From Morchella semilibera (Eukaryota > Ascomycota > Pezizomycetes > Pezizales > Morchellaceae): DNA of 64,000 bases. Below are positions 49,430 through 59,391 of the stretch, piece after piece. The position numbers were made by a program, and so were the translations under genes. Location: NCBI GenBank assembly GCA_009192285.1, contig WBVU01000016.1, positions 1 through 64,000 on the forward strand, read 5' to 3'. Numbering within the stretch: position 1 is the stretch's first letter; each line of letters opens with the position of its first letter. The notes beneath the pieces were generated by a model that had not been told where the DNA came from, made no database searches, and saw only the letters and a list, made by a program, of their open reading frames with translations.

Positions 49430-51120
49430 TATCGGTGAGAAACTCAAGGGTTATCAGGTGGGTTCTGGCTTCTCTTTGAGGGCTGGGAGATCTAGAAACG
49501 CTCTATACTATCATCAGTGGTGCCTCTTTATAGCCATGATAGATGAGGCTGGCTGTGCGGGCCTTTAGAGCTTTTGGACCGTACCCACTCCACTTGTTTC
49601 TATGGGGCAGAGTGCGATGTGCTTTTAGATTCCTTAGGCCACCTCTCGGTATACTTGGTCCTTGATCTCTGAGGCAGGATGGGAATCTCCTAGGCTGTAC
49701 CCCTCCCCCATGAAGAAAAAAAAAATGTGATAGCTCGCAGATACCGTATTGTGCACTCCCAGATCCATAGCATCCGATTTGGCAGGGCAGGGTATAATGT
49801 GCTTTTAGATCTCTTGGCCTCACCGTAGCTGAATGACATGCGAGATCCGACGAAATGCGATGCGTCGTAGCGGGGTTGTTCGCGCCGAAGCTTACTCTAC
49901 ATATCGGTTGACGATCGGTACGGGGGCTACCTCTGGTTGGTCTATACCCCTGCTGCTCTGGGGCTGGTCCCGTATCTCTCTAATGTAAGAATCTCACCGC
50001 TCAGCTCGGCATACGGTAGATACGCGCTTACAGTAAACATGGAACGCCGTTAGGGGGTTTACACACCAGTAGCATCAAGCAGCTGCAGGCCAGGCATGTG
50101 GTCACGTATGGTGGGTTTCCACAAGTACCGTATTAACTGGAATAGAAGGCCTGTCACACAAGACGTTGAAATCCCATATTTGGTTGTTTGTCTTGAATAC
50201 GCCCCCTAATCTCCCCTCACTCTGGCTTGGAAAGGCAACTTCGACGTCTTGTGTAACGGGCCTTCTATTCCAGTTAATACGGTAAGCGAACATTCACCTT
50301 GCGACAAAATTTGTATGGGAATGCAACTTCAAAGACGTATTTCTCCACAAGCACAAGGAGATGGAGCAAAAGAACCTTAGATATACATTCTCCAGCTGTG
50401 ATAGTACCTACGACTAAAATGTCAGCTCGAGAGTGCGACTTTGAAATTTTGATGTTGTTAGGTGGTTTGTATGGTTACTACCCTCATGTTCAACTACTTG
50501 TGGCACCGTGCAATACATACCCAGAACAGCTTACATTCTGACCCGGCGACTCCGCGCCTCCACACCCGCCAGTAACATATACCAGGAACTCCACATGATA
50601 AGCAAGCTTTAATTTTATCACTAGCTCTCAAGGCAAGGCTCAGTGCACCATGTAATATACGAGTGCGGAATTAAGCTGATGAAACATAGGTGATATACAT
50701 ACATGTATTTACAACTCAAGAACTATGCTTGGCATTAACCATACATGTATTGGTGGCAGTGCAGTCCGGAAACAACACGTGTATGCACGAAACATAAAGT
50801 ACGACACGCTGCGTATAGATCGGTACATATACTTAACTTATGTAAAAGTCGACAGCAACATACCCTAACCCTTGCTATGTGCTTGGCTGGCATCTTACAA
50901 TATCACTCGCAACGAAGGGCCCTTGATATTTAACCACTTTACCAGTTCACCTCTAAAGTTCACTCGCTCACAAAAGACCACCCAGCTGTTCTCTCAAAAT
51001 ACATCAATGCTTGATATGATACTATGCTACAGAATAATGCAATTTAAAAATCCGAGAAAACCCCCAATAAAAGACTGAGAAAGAAAAAGAAAACACAAAA
51101 GCCGATTAAAAAGTGACCCT
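49430..51120. other. Gene-poor region with a hairpin element and direct repeats
   Basis: At 49610-49640 and 49790-49825 a unit (ATGTGCTTTTAGATNYCTTNG) is repeated, apparently by partial duplication of about 180 bp. A MITE-like hairpin lies at 50126. TACATGTA occurs at 50700 and 50742. No gene. Confidence 0.45.
50126..50284. mobile_element. MITE-like hairpin, family 1, copy 1
   Basis: Terminal inverted arms of about 45 bases (TACCGTATTAACTGGAATAG and its complement at the far end) pair almost perfectly around a loop with CATATTTGGTTGTTTGTCTT and TACGCCCCCTAATCTCCC. Both ends are TA, which fits a TA target duplication (Tc1/mariner-like), though this is not proved. The interior is shared with 53971-54121. 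No transposase is present. Confidence 0.7.
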
Positions 51121-51681
51121 CTATGGCTTAGTAGCCTCGTTCATAGCACCCTTCGCCTTCCCCGCGACCTCATTGGCCTTCCCCTTTGCTGTCCCCTTCA
51201 CCTCCTCCTTAGTCCCCTTCGCACTTCCACTGTACTCGCTAGCAGTCCCCTTTGCGCTTCCCGTCATCTCCTGCGCCTTTCCAACCGCCTCCCCCGCATA
51301 CTCCTGGGCAGTTCCAGCAGCCTTTCCAGCGTACTGCTTAGCGGTGCCAGCAGCACCCCCGGCATACTCCTGTGCGGTTCCGGCAGCGTTGCCTCCAACC
51401 TCCTTCGCCTTGCCAGCTGCCTGCGATGCCTGCTCGCTCGCGGTGCCGCTCGTAGTGCCGAGCGTCTTCTTGGTCTGCTCGGTGACGCTCTCGGCCGTCT
51501 CGATGCCCTTTACGGCTGCGTTGGCGGCGGTCTGGTCAACGGCCTTGACGGCGTCTTTGATGGTCTCGGTGACGGTCTTGTGGAGGGTGGGTGATGTGCT
51601 GATGGGGCGGACGGTGACGGCCGGGGTGGTGCGGAGGATGGCGCTGGTGCGGAGAGCGGTGGTACGGAAGATTGAAGACAT
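51121..51681 (-). CDS. Mitochondrial LEA-like stress protein
   Basis: A single-exon frame of 186 residues. The N-terminus (MSSIFRTTALRTSAILRTTP, then RPISTSP) looks like a mitochondrial presequence with an RxxS-type cleavage area. The rest is Ala/Gly/Lys/Thr-rich with imperfect 11-residue repeats such as AGTAQEYAGGA, AGTAKQYAGKA, AGTAQEYAGEA and KGTASEYSGSA. This is the pattern of group 3 LEA proteins, which are disordered in water and fold to amphipathic helices on drying. Fungal LEA-like proteins protect mitochondria and spores in stress. Two perfect CRE sites lie 261 and 418 bases upstream. Confidence 0.75.
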   Translation of the reverse strand: MSSIFRTTALRTSAILRTTPAVTVRPISTSPTLHKTVTETIKDAVKAVDQTAANAAVKGIETAESVTEQTKKTLGTTSGTASEQASQAAGKAKEVGGNAAGTAQEYAGGAAGTAKQYAGKAAGTAQEYAGEAVGKAQEMTGSAKGTASEYSGSAKGTKEEVKGTAKGKANEVAGKAKGAMNEATKP

Positions 51682-51941
51682 TTTTGTAGAAAAGAGTTGT
51701 TTGTGTTATATAGCTATGGTTTGGAAGTAACTGTGGTGGTGGTGATGGTTTGATTGCAATTGGTTTGTGTATGTGAGTGGGAGTGTGCTTTGTATTCGAA
51801 CAGAATGGAGAGTCGAAATTACGAGGGAATATTGGGCATTTTATAATTAATTTCACCCTTCACGGCCTCTACTTGTTGTTACTTGCTCGTTACTTGTTAT
51901 AAAAAAAGGATCGTTCGTGAACCCGTTGCGTTGCGTTGCTG

Positions 51942-52106
51942 TGACGTCAGTATTTGCGAACCAGAAGACGTGATGTCAACCCCACACAACATCCCTGCCA
52001 TATTCCATCCCTGGCTGCCCCACAAGAACCCTTTCCCTGTCATCAACAAAGGCTTTATTTAAACCGTTCAGATCTCCCGCCTGTTTTCTTGATTGGTGTG
52101 ACGTCA
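51942..52106. promoter_or_regulatory. Two perfect CRE palindromes (TGACGTCA) upstream of the LEA-like gene
   Basis: TGACGTCA occurs at 51942-51949 and 52099-52106, with a degenerate third (GTGATGTCA) near 51970. TGACGTCA is the known target of ATF/CREB bZIP factors (Atf1/AtfA), which control stress genes in fungi. The nearest gene start is the LEA-like gene at 51681. Confidence 0.55.
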
Positions 52107-52510
52107 AAGGGTTAGGGTTGCGATTTAAGGCCCTGCGGGCTGTCTTACCCTTAAGCTTCGTCCGGGAGCAGAAACAGGACAGGGCCCGGTGTGACATGCG
52201 TGACGATTGGGGGAGGGTGTGTTAAAAACCGTGGTAGACAGGCGCGACATATCTCTAGGTAGGTATCGTGGACTGGCTTGTCGGCTGGGAAGAGTACACG
52301 GCCTATGGGCTACACACCTGCCCCCCAGCGTACTGAGCAGCTCCATAAGAATACGTTTGGGTTCGGCTATCGTACCTACAAGGGCAGACCTCCTGGCATG
52401 GGCCCACATCTTCGGGCGGTTTAGCGGAACGCGCCTAGCACACCGCGCTTGTTAATATTTTCATCGCCTCGCTAGCGTGGTGGGCTAATAATTCACGCAT
52501 CGGGTTGGTG

Positions 52511-52756
52511 CTGTGCTTAGTCAACTACCCTGTCATTAACCCTGCCACCTCATCAACCGACCAATCAAATCACGTTAAAATGTCTCACTATTATACTCTT
52601 TCTATCATTAGCGCGCCTATATAGGGGTGGCGCTAACCACCTCTGTGTCTAAATATTAAGCTCTTGGCGGTGCTTAGTCAACTACCCTCTCATTAACTCC
52701 TGCCACTTCACCAAGCCGACCAACCCGAGATGTCGCACTTTCATATTTTCTGAGAC
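52511..52756. repeat. Imperfect direct repeat of about 95 bp around a small hairpin
   Basis: The unit GTGCTTAGTCAACTACCCT...CATTAAC...CTGCCAC...CACCAA/ATCAACCGACCAA recurs at about 52511-52610 and 52671-52756. Between them is an inverted pair TTAGCGC...GCGCTAA (52609-52637). It may be the two ends of an old element or a tandem duplication. Confidence 0.45.
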
Positions 52757-53198
52757 CTGTAGACGTATATAACAATACAAGCCTAGGTAGAGGTGCAATC
52801 TGCGCCCAAAGAGTACCCGCGTGCGAAATGCCACTACAAATGGAACGGCCAAGATTTTTGGTTGCCTCTATCGTCCATCATTTAACTATTCTCGGGTGTG
52901 GTCAAACTTATCGGAGGTAATTGGGTTGTGACTATCCTTGTCGCGTTTTCTGCGCTTCTAATCACCTACATACATATATTACCGCAGACTCCTGATCTGT
53001 TTGAGGATGCCCAGTGTTGAAGGCCTTAAGCGGGGTAGGAGGAGGGTCACGGCACCAAGTATAGGTATGAGGAGGTCACCGAACGGAAGATATTTGTTAC
53101 AGCCGTTCTTCAATCATGATATCTGCTGTTTTATTACTAAGACCTGGGTTGTGGATGTCAACTACAGGCAAGAGTTGAGGGCAGATTGCACCATCACT

Positions 53199-53837
53199 CT
53201 AATAATAGTCATCCTCCCTCCCCCAGCTACCGCCTCTATCGCCCTTCCTCTCCCTTGCGCTCCCAATACTCTCCTTCCTCTCCTTCTTCTTCGCCTCGGC
53301 CTTTTTATCCGCATTCACCTGGGCCCGAAAAGGATTCTTCCTCGTCGACTTCAGCGGCGCAGGCACACATTTCCCGTCCTGGTGATTCGCGCGCATCCCC
53401 ACCCCCATCCACGCCGCACACACGCCGCACCTCCACAGCTTCGGGCTGGCGGCCGGCGCCGTTTTCAACGGCACCAGCCGTATCACATCAATCCCATCCC
53501 CAAGCCTTTTTGGCGCCACCCCGTTTCCAAGTTGTTTTTTCCTGGCGGGCCGGTCCCAGCTCACGCCTGGCGCAACGCCCGGGTCGAGATTGGCGAGGTG
53601 CTTCTTGCCGATGAGGTGTGCTTCGTGACAATCTTTGCCGTAGCTGACGTTGCAGAGAGTGCAGGTGATGGGGGCATTCATGTGGCGCTTGGAGGCTTCG
53701 TGGACAGATTTGTCCCTCAGGAAAAGAGTCTTGTTGCAGGGCTTGCAGGTATATTTCTCGGGGAGAGACTTTGCGGGAGGGGAGGTGGAAGCTTTAGGAG
53801 AGAGGTCAGAGTTGGGAGTATTATCAGTGCTGCGCAT
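53199..53837 (-). CDS. U1/matrin-type C2H2 zinc-finger protein
   Basis: One frame of 212 residues from the ATG at 53837 (MRSTDNTPN). Another in-frame ATG at 53945 would add 36 residues with UTR-like composition. Two U1-like fingers follow each other: C-x2-C-x11-H-x5-H in YTCKPCNKTLFLRDKSVHEA and again in ITCTLCNVSYGKDCHEAHLI. A third Cys-rich unit is C-x2-C-x12-H-x4-C (WRCGVCAAWMGVGMRANHQD). The C-terminus is Lys/Glu/Arg-rich. Such fingers usually bind double-stranded RNA or RNA-protein complexes in splicing or ribosome assembly; the specific partner is unknown. Confidence 0.65.
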   Translation of the reverse strand: MRSTDNTPNSDLSPKASTSPPAKSLPEKYTCKPCNKTLFLRDKSVHEASKRHMNAPITCTLCNVSYGKDCHEAHLIGKKHLANLDPGVAPGVSWDRPARKKQLGNGVAPKRLGDGIDVIRLVPLKTAPAASPKLWRCGVCAAWMGVGMRANHQDGKCVPAPLKSTRKNPFRAQVNADKKAEAKKKERKESIGSARERKGDRGGSWGREDDYY

Positions 53838-53970
53838 TTTGGATTGAGGGGTGAGTTGTGGAATATGGAGGTAGCAAGAGTGAGGGGGAGGATATAGGTT
53901 ATCAATAGATGGTGGTGAGTGGTAGTTATAGACTCTGGGGATCATAGAAACCAATGCCTATTACATCATA

Positions 53971-54121
53971 TACTGTATTAATTCGAATGAACGGCCGGTC
54001 GCACAAGACCTTGAAATTTCCATATTTGGTTGTTTCTCTTGAATACGCCCCCCCTAATCTCCCTTGAAAAGGCAACTTCGGCGTCTTGTGTGACCGGCCG
54101 TTCATTCGAATTAATACGGTA
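53971..54121. mobile_element. MITE-like hairpin, family 1, copy 2
   Basis: Arms TACYGTATTAATTCGAATGA / complement pair over about 45 bases. The interior (CATATTTGGTTGTTT, CTTGAATACGCCCCCC) is nearly identical to 50126-50284. The outer arm sequence differs from copy 1 at about seven sites, yet both arms of this copy agree with each other at those sites. Confidence 0.7.
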
Positions 54122-54480
54122 GGCTTTAAATTTGATGTGGACTGATGGGGTGGTTACCTAAACTTACATATAATTGGCCGGCCTGATAGTGGGCGGCCTG
54201 ATAGTGGGCGGCCTGATAAGGATAGTTCCACGCATCCACCCCACAATATTTTTCTGGGCGGTGTGAATGCTTGTCTATTATTACTACCACCATAGCTAGA
54301 TAACTAGCCTGGCTAGACCATAGGTAAAATCCCCCCAACTTCCCACACATACACCATAGCCACTGGAGCTGCAAGCCGTGTAAACAATTGTATATCCGAA
54401 GCTTCCCCTAGGCCATGAGGAGGCTGATCATCTCACGAGTAAATACCACCCCCCAAAACACCAGCGGTCCCCAGCGCCCG

Positions 54481-54612
54481 CTAATTTCGAGTTTGACGTG
54501 TCCGACGTGTAACTTGACGCTCCCGGCACACTGCCGCGAAGCTCATGAGGTATCGAGATAACATTATGAAGCAGCAGTAAAGGTTAGAAGCGTAAGCTAC
54601 CTCTGCTGCTGG
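54481..54612 (-). pseudogene. Possible orphan exon 2 of the small two-TM family
   Basis: After a CAGCAG acceptor-like site, the minus strand encodes ASNLYCCFIMLSRYLMSFAA followed by a basic tail (RERQVTRRTRQTRN) and a stop. This resembles NDILYLCFILVYIVSAASS plus tail of copy F. No exon 1 was found upstream. It may be a remnant or chance. Confidence 0.2.
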
Positions 54613-55791
54613 TGTGGGAGAGGATGGAGGCGGTGGTGAAGAAAGTGAGGAAATGGACGTGTGAGATCTGTAATATAGCGGACGGGGCATGAGAAGGAGA
54701 GGTACAAGCTAGTACTCGGGCCAGGTAAGAAGAACCTGGTAACAGCCCCTGATTCGCGACTAGTAGAAAGCTACACCAAACCGGGCCCCCGCTTTTCAGC
54801 TTGGATTTTCAGGTTCTTATTTTCCGAGTACCAACTGGTGCTTTAGCTCCTATGTGGCCTCTACAGGCTCTGGGTACTTCTCCTCGTATTAATCCTCGGT
54901 AGCGAGCCCACTCAGCCCTGCTGCACCTGCATAGTTTGGAAAATCTTACTCTCGTCAAATGCCATACGACGCAGAAGTCTCCCGCTATCAAGACCTGACA
55001 ACCATGCAGGAAAAAAGGTGCCGACATTTGATAGGGTAGAAAGATACCTACTTCGGGAGGGCCGCCGCCAAGTAGGGCTGGGGCAATGGTTGTCAAGAAC
55101 CAAGCACCACGCCAGTGGAGGCAATCTCGAGTGAGGGGACGAAGGCATCTTGATGAGCGAGATAAATAGGTTCCCTAAACTGACTCTATTAGTTCCTTGG
55201 GCACTATGCTGACTTTAACAACACCTTCCACAGGCAAACCGAGAATTTTTTTTTTCTTTTTACTCGTACGCAACCAATCGGGGCGGTGAGCGTTACAAAG
55301 ACACAATGCATCCGAGCAAGGCTGAGCACCAGCCAGCTTAAGAAGGCCTGCTCTATACAAGATCAAGGGTCAAACCTGTTGGTATATCTAGAGAGTTACG
55401 GAAGCGATACGACTGAGTACTAGTATCGAGTTACGCAGAAGGGGGCGGGATGGGGAAGAGGCGTCGAAAGCACAGGAAAATGTCATCATTTGAGATTTTT
55501 GGTTGGTCTAGTTTTCCAGATGGGTGTGTAGTCCAGCCGGCGGAGGCAGAGGCAGAAGTCTGCGGAGATGGCGCATGGAGGCCCCCGGGGGGGGGGGGGG
55601 GAGAAAGATGAGAAGAGGAGAGAGGATGAGGATAACAAAAATTTTCGGAGTGGAGCTCCCGGGGAGTGGTCAGGGAGGGGGGTAGGTCTCAGAATCTAGT
55701 ACACTATATATGATAGAATTAGCAATTTTGCACTGAGAGACACTGTTTAAGGTTATTGTAATCTTAATTCTATCATTACCTCTACTACTAA

Positions 55792-55888
55792 TTCCATGAC
55801 GTTTCCGAACACGACCAATATTGCATACACACAAAAAAGTGCCAAGTCCCCCTATTTGTATGGTATTGTGTTCGGAAACGTCATGGAA
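55792..55888. mobile_element. MITE-like hairpin, family 3, copy 1
   Basis: Perfect 20-base outer arms (TTCCATGACGTTTCCGAACA and complement) flank an interior containing AATATTGCATAC, GTGCCAAGTCCCCCTATTTG and TATGGTATT. This interior recurs at 56723-56780 with different flanking arms. Confidence 0.65.
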
Positions 55889-55922
55889 GGACGAGTAGTA
55901 GGTTAAGACCTGGGTTTGCAGG

Positions 55923-56036
55923 TACAGTGAGAGATAGATTTATCGTAGAAATAGGAGTCCCAAAACAGGGTTTGAATGACTGGTTTGGCCAATAGGGCTC
56001 TTCCCCTACTTCTACAATAATTTTACCACCCGCTGT
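55923..56036. mobile_element. MITE-like hairpin, family 4, copy 1 (diverged)
   Basis: The right arm (TTCTACAATAATTTTACCAC and CGCTGTA) matches the right arm of 63033-63147. The left arm (TACAGTGAGAGATAGATTTA, CGTAGAAATAGG) is an imperfect complement. Confidence 0.45.
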
Positions 56037-56385
56037 ATAATATGCAGTGCATCAGATTCTGGGCATGTCTCAGCCTGCCAGGCGACACATAACGATTTCG
56101 ACCTGGTACTGTGTCAGACCTAGAATAGAGGATAATTAACCTGGAAACTATTTTTTGAAGTGGAATTCATTTATTAAAGAGGTGTGGTGGAAATAGCTTT
56201 GGTAGCAGGAATCCCTTTATTAAAGAGGTGTGGTGGGAATAGCTGTAATTTGGTAGCAGGAATCCCCATACAAGTTTGTGCAGAATCTCAAAAGCACAGC
56301 CCAGGTTCAATGGGTAAATCTAAGTCGTCTGATTGGTTGCTTTACGTCTTGCCACCACCTATTAACCCGGGCTCTTATTTAGAAG

Positions 56386-56532
56386 AGTCCATAATTCAGA
56401 CTCGCAGCGCCGAGCCCTGTAAGAGTGTAAATAGACCAATAGGGAGCCTTAATCACTACAGATCGTTTCCGATTTAGGCACTCTTACAGGACTCGGCGCA
56501 TATCTCGGCGCTGCGAGTCTGAGTTATGGACC
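56386..56532. mobile_element. MITE-like hairpin
   Basis: Arms GTCCATAATTCAGACTCGCA...GCGCCGAG and complement extend over about 40 bases, with an insertion of about nine bases in the right arm, around a loop containing CCAATAGGGAGCC. Single copy in this window. Confidence 0.65.
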
Positions 56533-56722
56533 ATTACCGCAGAATCTTTAGGCTTTGGATTGGTCAAATGCCTGTTGAGCCTCAATCTGACAAAGCCAGA
56601 GCGTAACTTTTAGCTGTCTTGACCAATAGGTAAGTGGTATTCCAGCCCAGCTGATTCGTTATTCCTGAGAATTGATATGCCATCGCGCATAGGCCCCCAC
56701 GGCAGACCATGCTTTTTTTTCC

Positions 56723-56780
56723 AATATTGCATACATACAAAACAGTGCCAAGTCCCCCTATTTGTATGGTATGCAATATA
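56723..56780. mobile_element. MITE-like hairpin, family 3, copy 2
   Basis: The core AATATTGCATACATACAAAA...GTGCCAAGTCCCCCTATTTG...GTATGCAATATAATATT is palindromic at its ends. It shares about 50 bases with 55792-55888 but has other outer arms. Confidence 0.55.
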
Positions 56781-56969
56781 ATATTTGTCGTGTTTAGTAG
56801 CCCATAAATATAATGTTTCCGAGTGTAGCTTTAAAGTTGCGAACTGCCGCGTGTGCTTTGTTCGATTCCTCCTGCCTTGATCGGTACATAAAACTGGGCA
56901 GAGGAATGTTTTCTTACGCCGCACCACGCTCAGCACCTCTAAATACTTGTGGTAGACCTGATAGACGTG

Positions 56970-57426
56970 ATGACTTTTACAACCACACCCACCTCAACGA
57001 CATGCTGTGCGCTCCATACACCACGCACCATCGATCGAGAAGAGCAAAACTATATTCTTGGTGTAATCAATACTGTTAATACTACCGCTGGTCTTTTGGT
57101 TGCAACTCTTACACTAGCATTTATGGGATACAAATACTTGCAAAAAAAACGCCAGCGAAATGTGAGCGTCTTGTTATACCCTATACCCTACACCCTACTT
57201 TCTTTCTCTTATCTTGCCCTATAGCCTATGCCCTATACTTATCAAGCACGCTTAGTCACCACATGCCCCAATCACCACGGATCTTACATGCCCATGCCCA
57301 CACCCGCGGCCAACGAATAACAACAATATTCTCTACCTCTGTTTCCTCGTATACATTATATCGACTACAATCAGCGACCTCAGACCCACGACCCAAGCTC
57401 CGAGAACCCGCAGAGAAAGTGTCTAG
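56970..57426 (+). CDS. Small two-TM family protein, copy E
   Basis: Exon 1, 56970-57161 (64 codons), ends at AAAT/GTGAGC in phase 0: TIDREEQNYILGVINTVN, then the helix AGLLVATLTLAFMGYKYLQ and basic KKRQRN. The conserved exon 2 body (57310-57426) encodes NNNILYLCFLVYIISTTIS and a tail ending RTRRESV. At the place where copy F has its acceptor (CCCGCAG), copy E reads CCCGCGG, without AG. The nearest phase-compatible acceptor with an open frame is CTTAG ending at 57255, which would lengthen the linker by 18 residues (total about 120). It is the only copy on the + strand. Confidence 0.55.
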
Positions 57427-57711
57427 GAAGGGGTGATGGGGTCGAATGTTGTTTAGCTACTTAGGGCAGGACTTGGCTCATACTTTTTCATCTTTCCTTT
57501 GTACCTACAGTAGTTTTTTTATTATTATTGTCTTGGCGTTTAGTCCATCACGTGCCTATTGGTTGTCCTTTCCCCCGAGTGAGAGCTTATGACCGAGTTG
57601 ATTACCCGGTCGCAAACTCAGAACCTTAATCCAATGTCGCAAGCAAGACATCAATGTCCAAAATCGGAAATATATAAATATATATATATATGCCGGCACA
57701 GTACGGTACGG

Positions 57712-57869
57712 TACCGCAAAATCTCGAGCAACTCGGGGAGTTGCCAAGGCAAAAAGCTGAAGATCACCACCTCCAAAGGAAGTGATCAGAGGCGATTAAG
57801 CCCTCTACAGTAGAACCTAAGCCTAAGATAGTTTAGCAGACAGCCCTGGCAACTCCCGAGATTTTGCTA
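57712..57869. mobile_element. MITE-like hairpin, family 2, copy 1
   Basis: Ends TACCGCAAAATCTCG and complement (CGAGATTTTGCTA), with GGGAGTTGCCA in both arms; the left arm carries a short extra segment. The interior (ATCACCACCTCCAAAGGAAG, TGATCAGAGG) matches 62446-62585. Confidence 0.6.
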
Positions 57870-57978
57870 CTACTTTCGCATGGCCAACAGTCTCCTTCAA
57901 CACTTTGCGACCGACCACCACTATCATGATTATGTAATTATAATCACCATATATCGACCACCGTCGGCTCATCGTCGC

Positions 57979-58083
57979 TGGTACGTACTACGGGGGTAGG
58001 GGAAAGTCCCCAGAACTGTGCCAACCATGGTTGCAACAGACCATAGTTCTGGAGACTTACCCCTACCCCCGTAGTACATACCA
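57979..58083. mobile_element. MITE-like hairpin
   Basis: Long near-perfect arms TGGTACGTACTACGGGGGTA...GGGGAAAGTCCCCAGAACT and complement, with a loop of under 20 bases. Single copy in this window. Confidence 0.65.
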
Positions 58084-58374
58084 AGGTAGGTTACATCATC
58101 GTTTTAATTGAATAGCCATTACTAACAATAGGTACGATAGAGTTGTTGACGTCCCCGGCAGAGATACATAAACCGTAGCGACAGTAAAAATTGATTTGCC
58201 ACTTGGCACTTACTAACTGACGATATGTGATAAACTACTGGGTAAACCATCCTTTGCTGCTAGAGAGGGGTATCGAATTGAAACAAGCTCTTAAAAATGT
58301 TTCTTTAAGAGCTGAGCTAAGCTAGGAGTACCAAGTAGGTTCGGTATCATTGATATAGAATACACTGTATTACT

Positions 58375-59391
58375 CTATCCATGATATCTCCGGTTTCTAT
58401 CGCAAGTAGTGGCCGAACGCAAACAATGCTGGCAATTGATTGAACTGAGACGGTCCTCCTTTCCGCTATCCGGGACCCTACACGTCGCTTCCAGCCCGTT
58501 CCGCAAACACCTCCGGCAGGGCGTCTCTCTCGGGAGTGTGGCCGCAAAGCGGCCATCGATGGAGAACTCCTGGTTGAGGTACATGGCCTTTACGGTGCAC
58601 AGCTTCTTCCCGATGCCGAGTTCGAGGCCCATCCTCTCCCACTGCTCCGCGCTGGGCTTAATTCCGGGTCGAAGGCGGAGTATGAAATTTGGTTTCGCGG
58701 CGGCGGCGGCAGCAGCAGCAGCAGCAGCGGCGGCGGCGGCAGGGGTGGCCGCAGATTTAGCGGTGGGGGTGGCCGAAGATTTGACGATGGGGGTGGCTAC
58801 AGATTGAGCGGTGGGGGTGGACGCAGATTGAGCGGCGGGGATAGGACGGGGAGGGTCTGCGGCCGTAGGAGTTGCTGGTTTGCCGTCCGTACGAGTAGCA
58901 GGTGCAGTGACTGTAAGGGTAACCTCAGAAGATGATGGTGAAGTAGCAATAGGTGTAACCGATCCAGCAACTGCAGGGACAACTGATCCAGCGGCCAGAG
59001 GAATGATTTGTGAGGCAGTCACTGGTGCGGCAGTCCCAGGGACGACAACCGCAGAGATGACCAGACGTAGTGTGGCTACCTCAGTAGCTGCTGGTGTGGC
59101 AACTACAGCGACGAGTGGCTCGATAGCACCAGAGACAACCGCTGCAGTACCTACAGGGGCTGCTTCGGCAGCCACATGGATAACCTCCTCTACAGCTGGT
59201 TGATCGAGGCGGCGGCGTTTGCGGGGATGGTTTTCAGAATCAGCATGATGGTGCTGTCCCCTTGCGAAATCTTCGATGATGTCGTCCAGGGCGCTGGAGA
59301 TGGAGGAGGTGGGGCCCGTGCGAGCGCGCATTCGCCGGATGGCCTCGAAAAAGCCAGCTTGGAAACGAGGATTTCCAGGGTCGTCGTTCAT
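58375..59391 (-). CDS. Ala-rich protein with C-terminal paired Cys motifs
   Basis: From the first in-frame ATG (59391, MNDDPGNPRFQAGFFEAIRR) the frame gives 338 residues. A basic nuclear-signal-like stretch (HPRKRRRLDQP) is followed by a long Ala/Thr/Val/Pro-rich segment and a run of about 17 Ala from GCN repeats. The C-terminal 90 residues look folded: FILRLRPGIKPSAEQWERMG, then CRRCLRNGLEATC and NCQHCLRSATTC, two C-x2-C-x6-8-C units. This is reminiscent of half of a Zn2Cys6 cluster, but the spacing does not fit the standard family. Possibly nuclear; function unknown. The real start could lie further upstream across an intron. Confidence 0.5.
   Translation of the reverse strand: MNDDPGNPRFQAGFFEAIRRMRARTGPTSSISSALDDIIEDFARGQHHHADSENHPRKRRRLDQPAVEEVIHVAAEAAPVGTAAVVSGAIEPLVAVVATPAATEVATLRLVISAVVVPGTAAPVTASQIIPLAAGSVVPAVAGSVTPIATSPSSSEVTLTVTAPATRTDGKPATPTAADPPRPIPAAQSASTPTAQSVATPIVKSSATPTAKSAATPAAAAAAAAAAAAAAAKPNFILRLRPGIKPSAEQWERMGLELGIGKKLCTVKAMYLNQEFSIDGRFAATLPRETPCRRCLRNGLEATCRVPDSGKEDRLSSINCQHCLRSATTCDRNRRYHG

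Larger units (their letters stand above)
53838..56969. other. Hairpin-rich region without genes
   Basis: It contains hairpin elements (listed separately), a short tandem GGCCTGATAGTGGGC repeat at 54178-54218, a T run at 55247-55260, a G run at 55587-55600, and a tandem duplication at 56161-56270 (unit with TTTATTAAAGAGGTGTGGTG). No gene is supported, apart from a doubtful family exon at 54481. Confidence 0.45.
57427..58374. other. Intergenic region with two hairpin elements
   Basis: No gene is seen. A TA microsatellite lies at 57671-57690. Hairpins at 57712 and 57979 are listed separately. Confidence 0.5.

Noticed and set aside
49503-49823. 106-codon frame on the minus strand
   Set aside because: It spans an internal duplicated unit, and its repeats (LKAHRTLP/LKAHYTLP) follow from that duplication. 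No other support.
50861-50875. CCCTAACCCT as a sign of a nearby telomere
   Set aside because: Only one and a half repeat units; far too short for a telomeric tract.
56813-57079. Alternative 88-codon frame over copy E exon 1
   Set aside because: It has no similarity to the other family members, whereas the accepted frame does.
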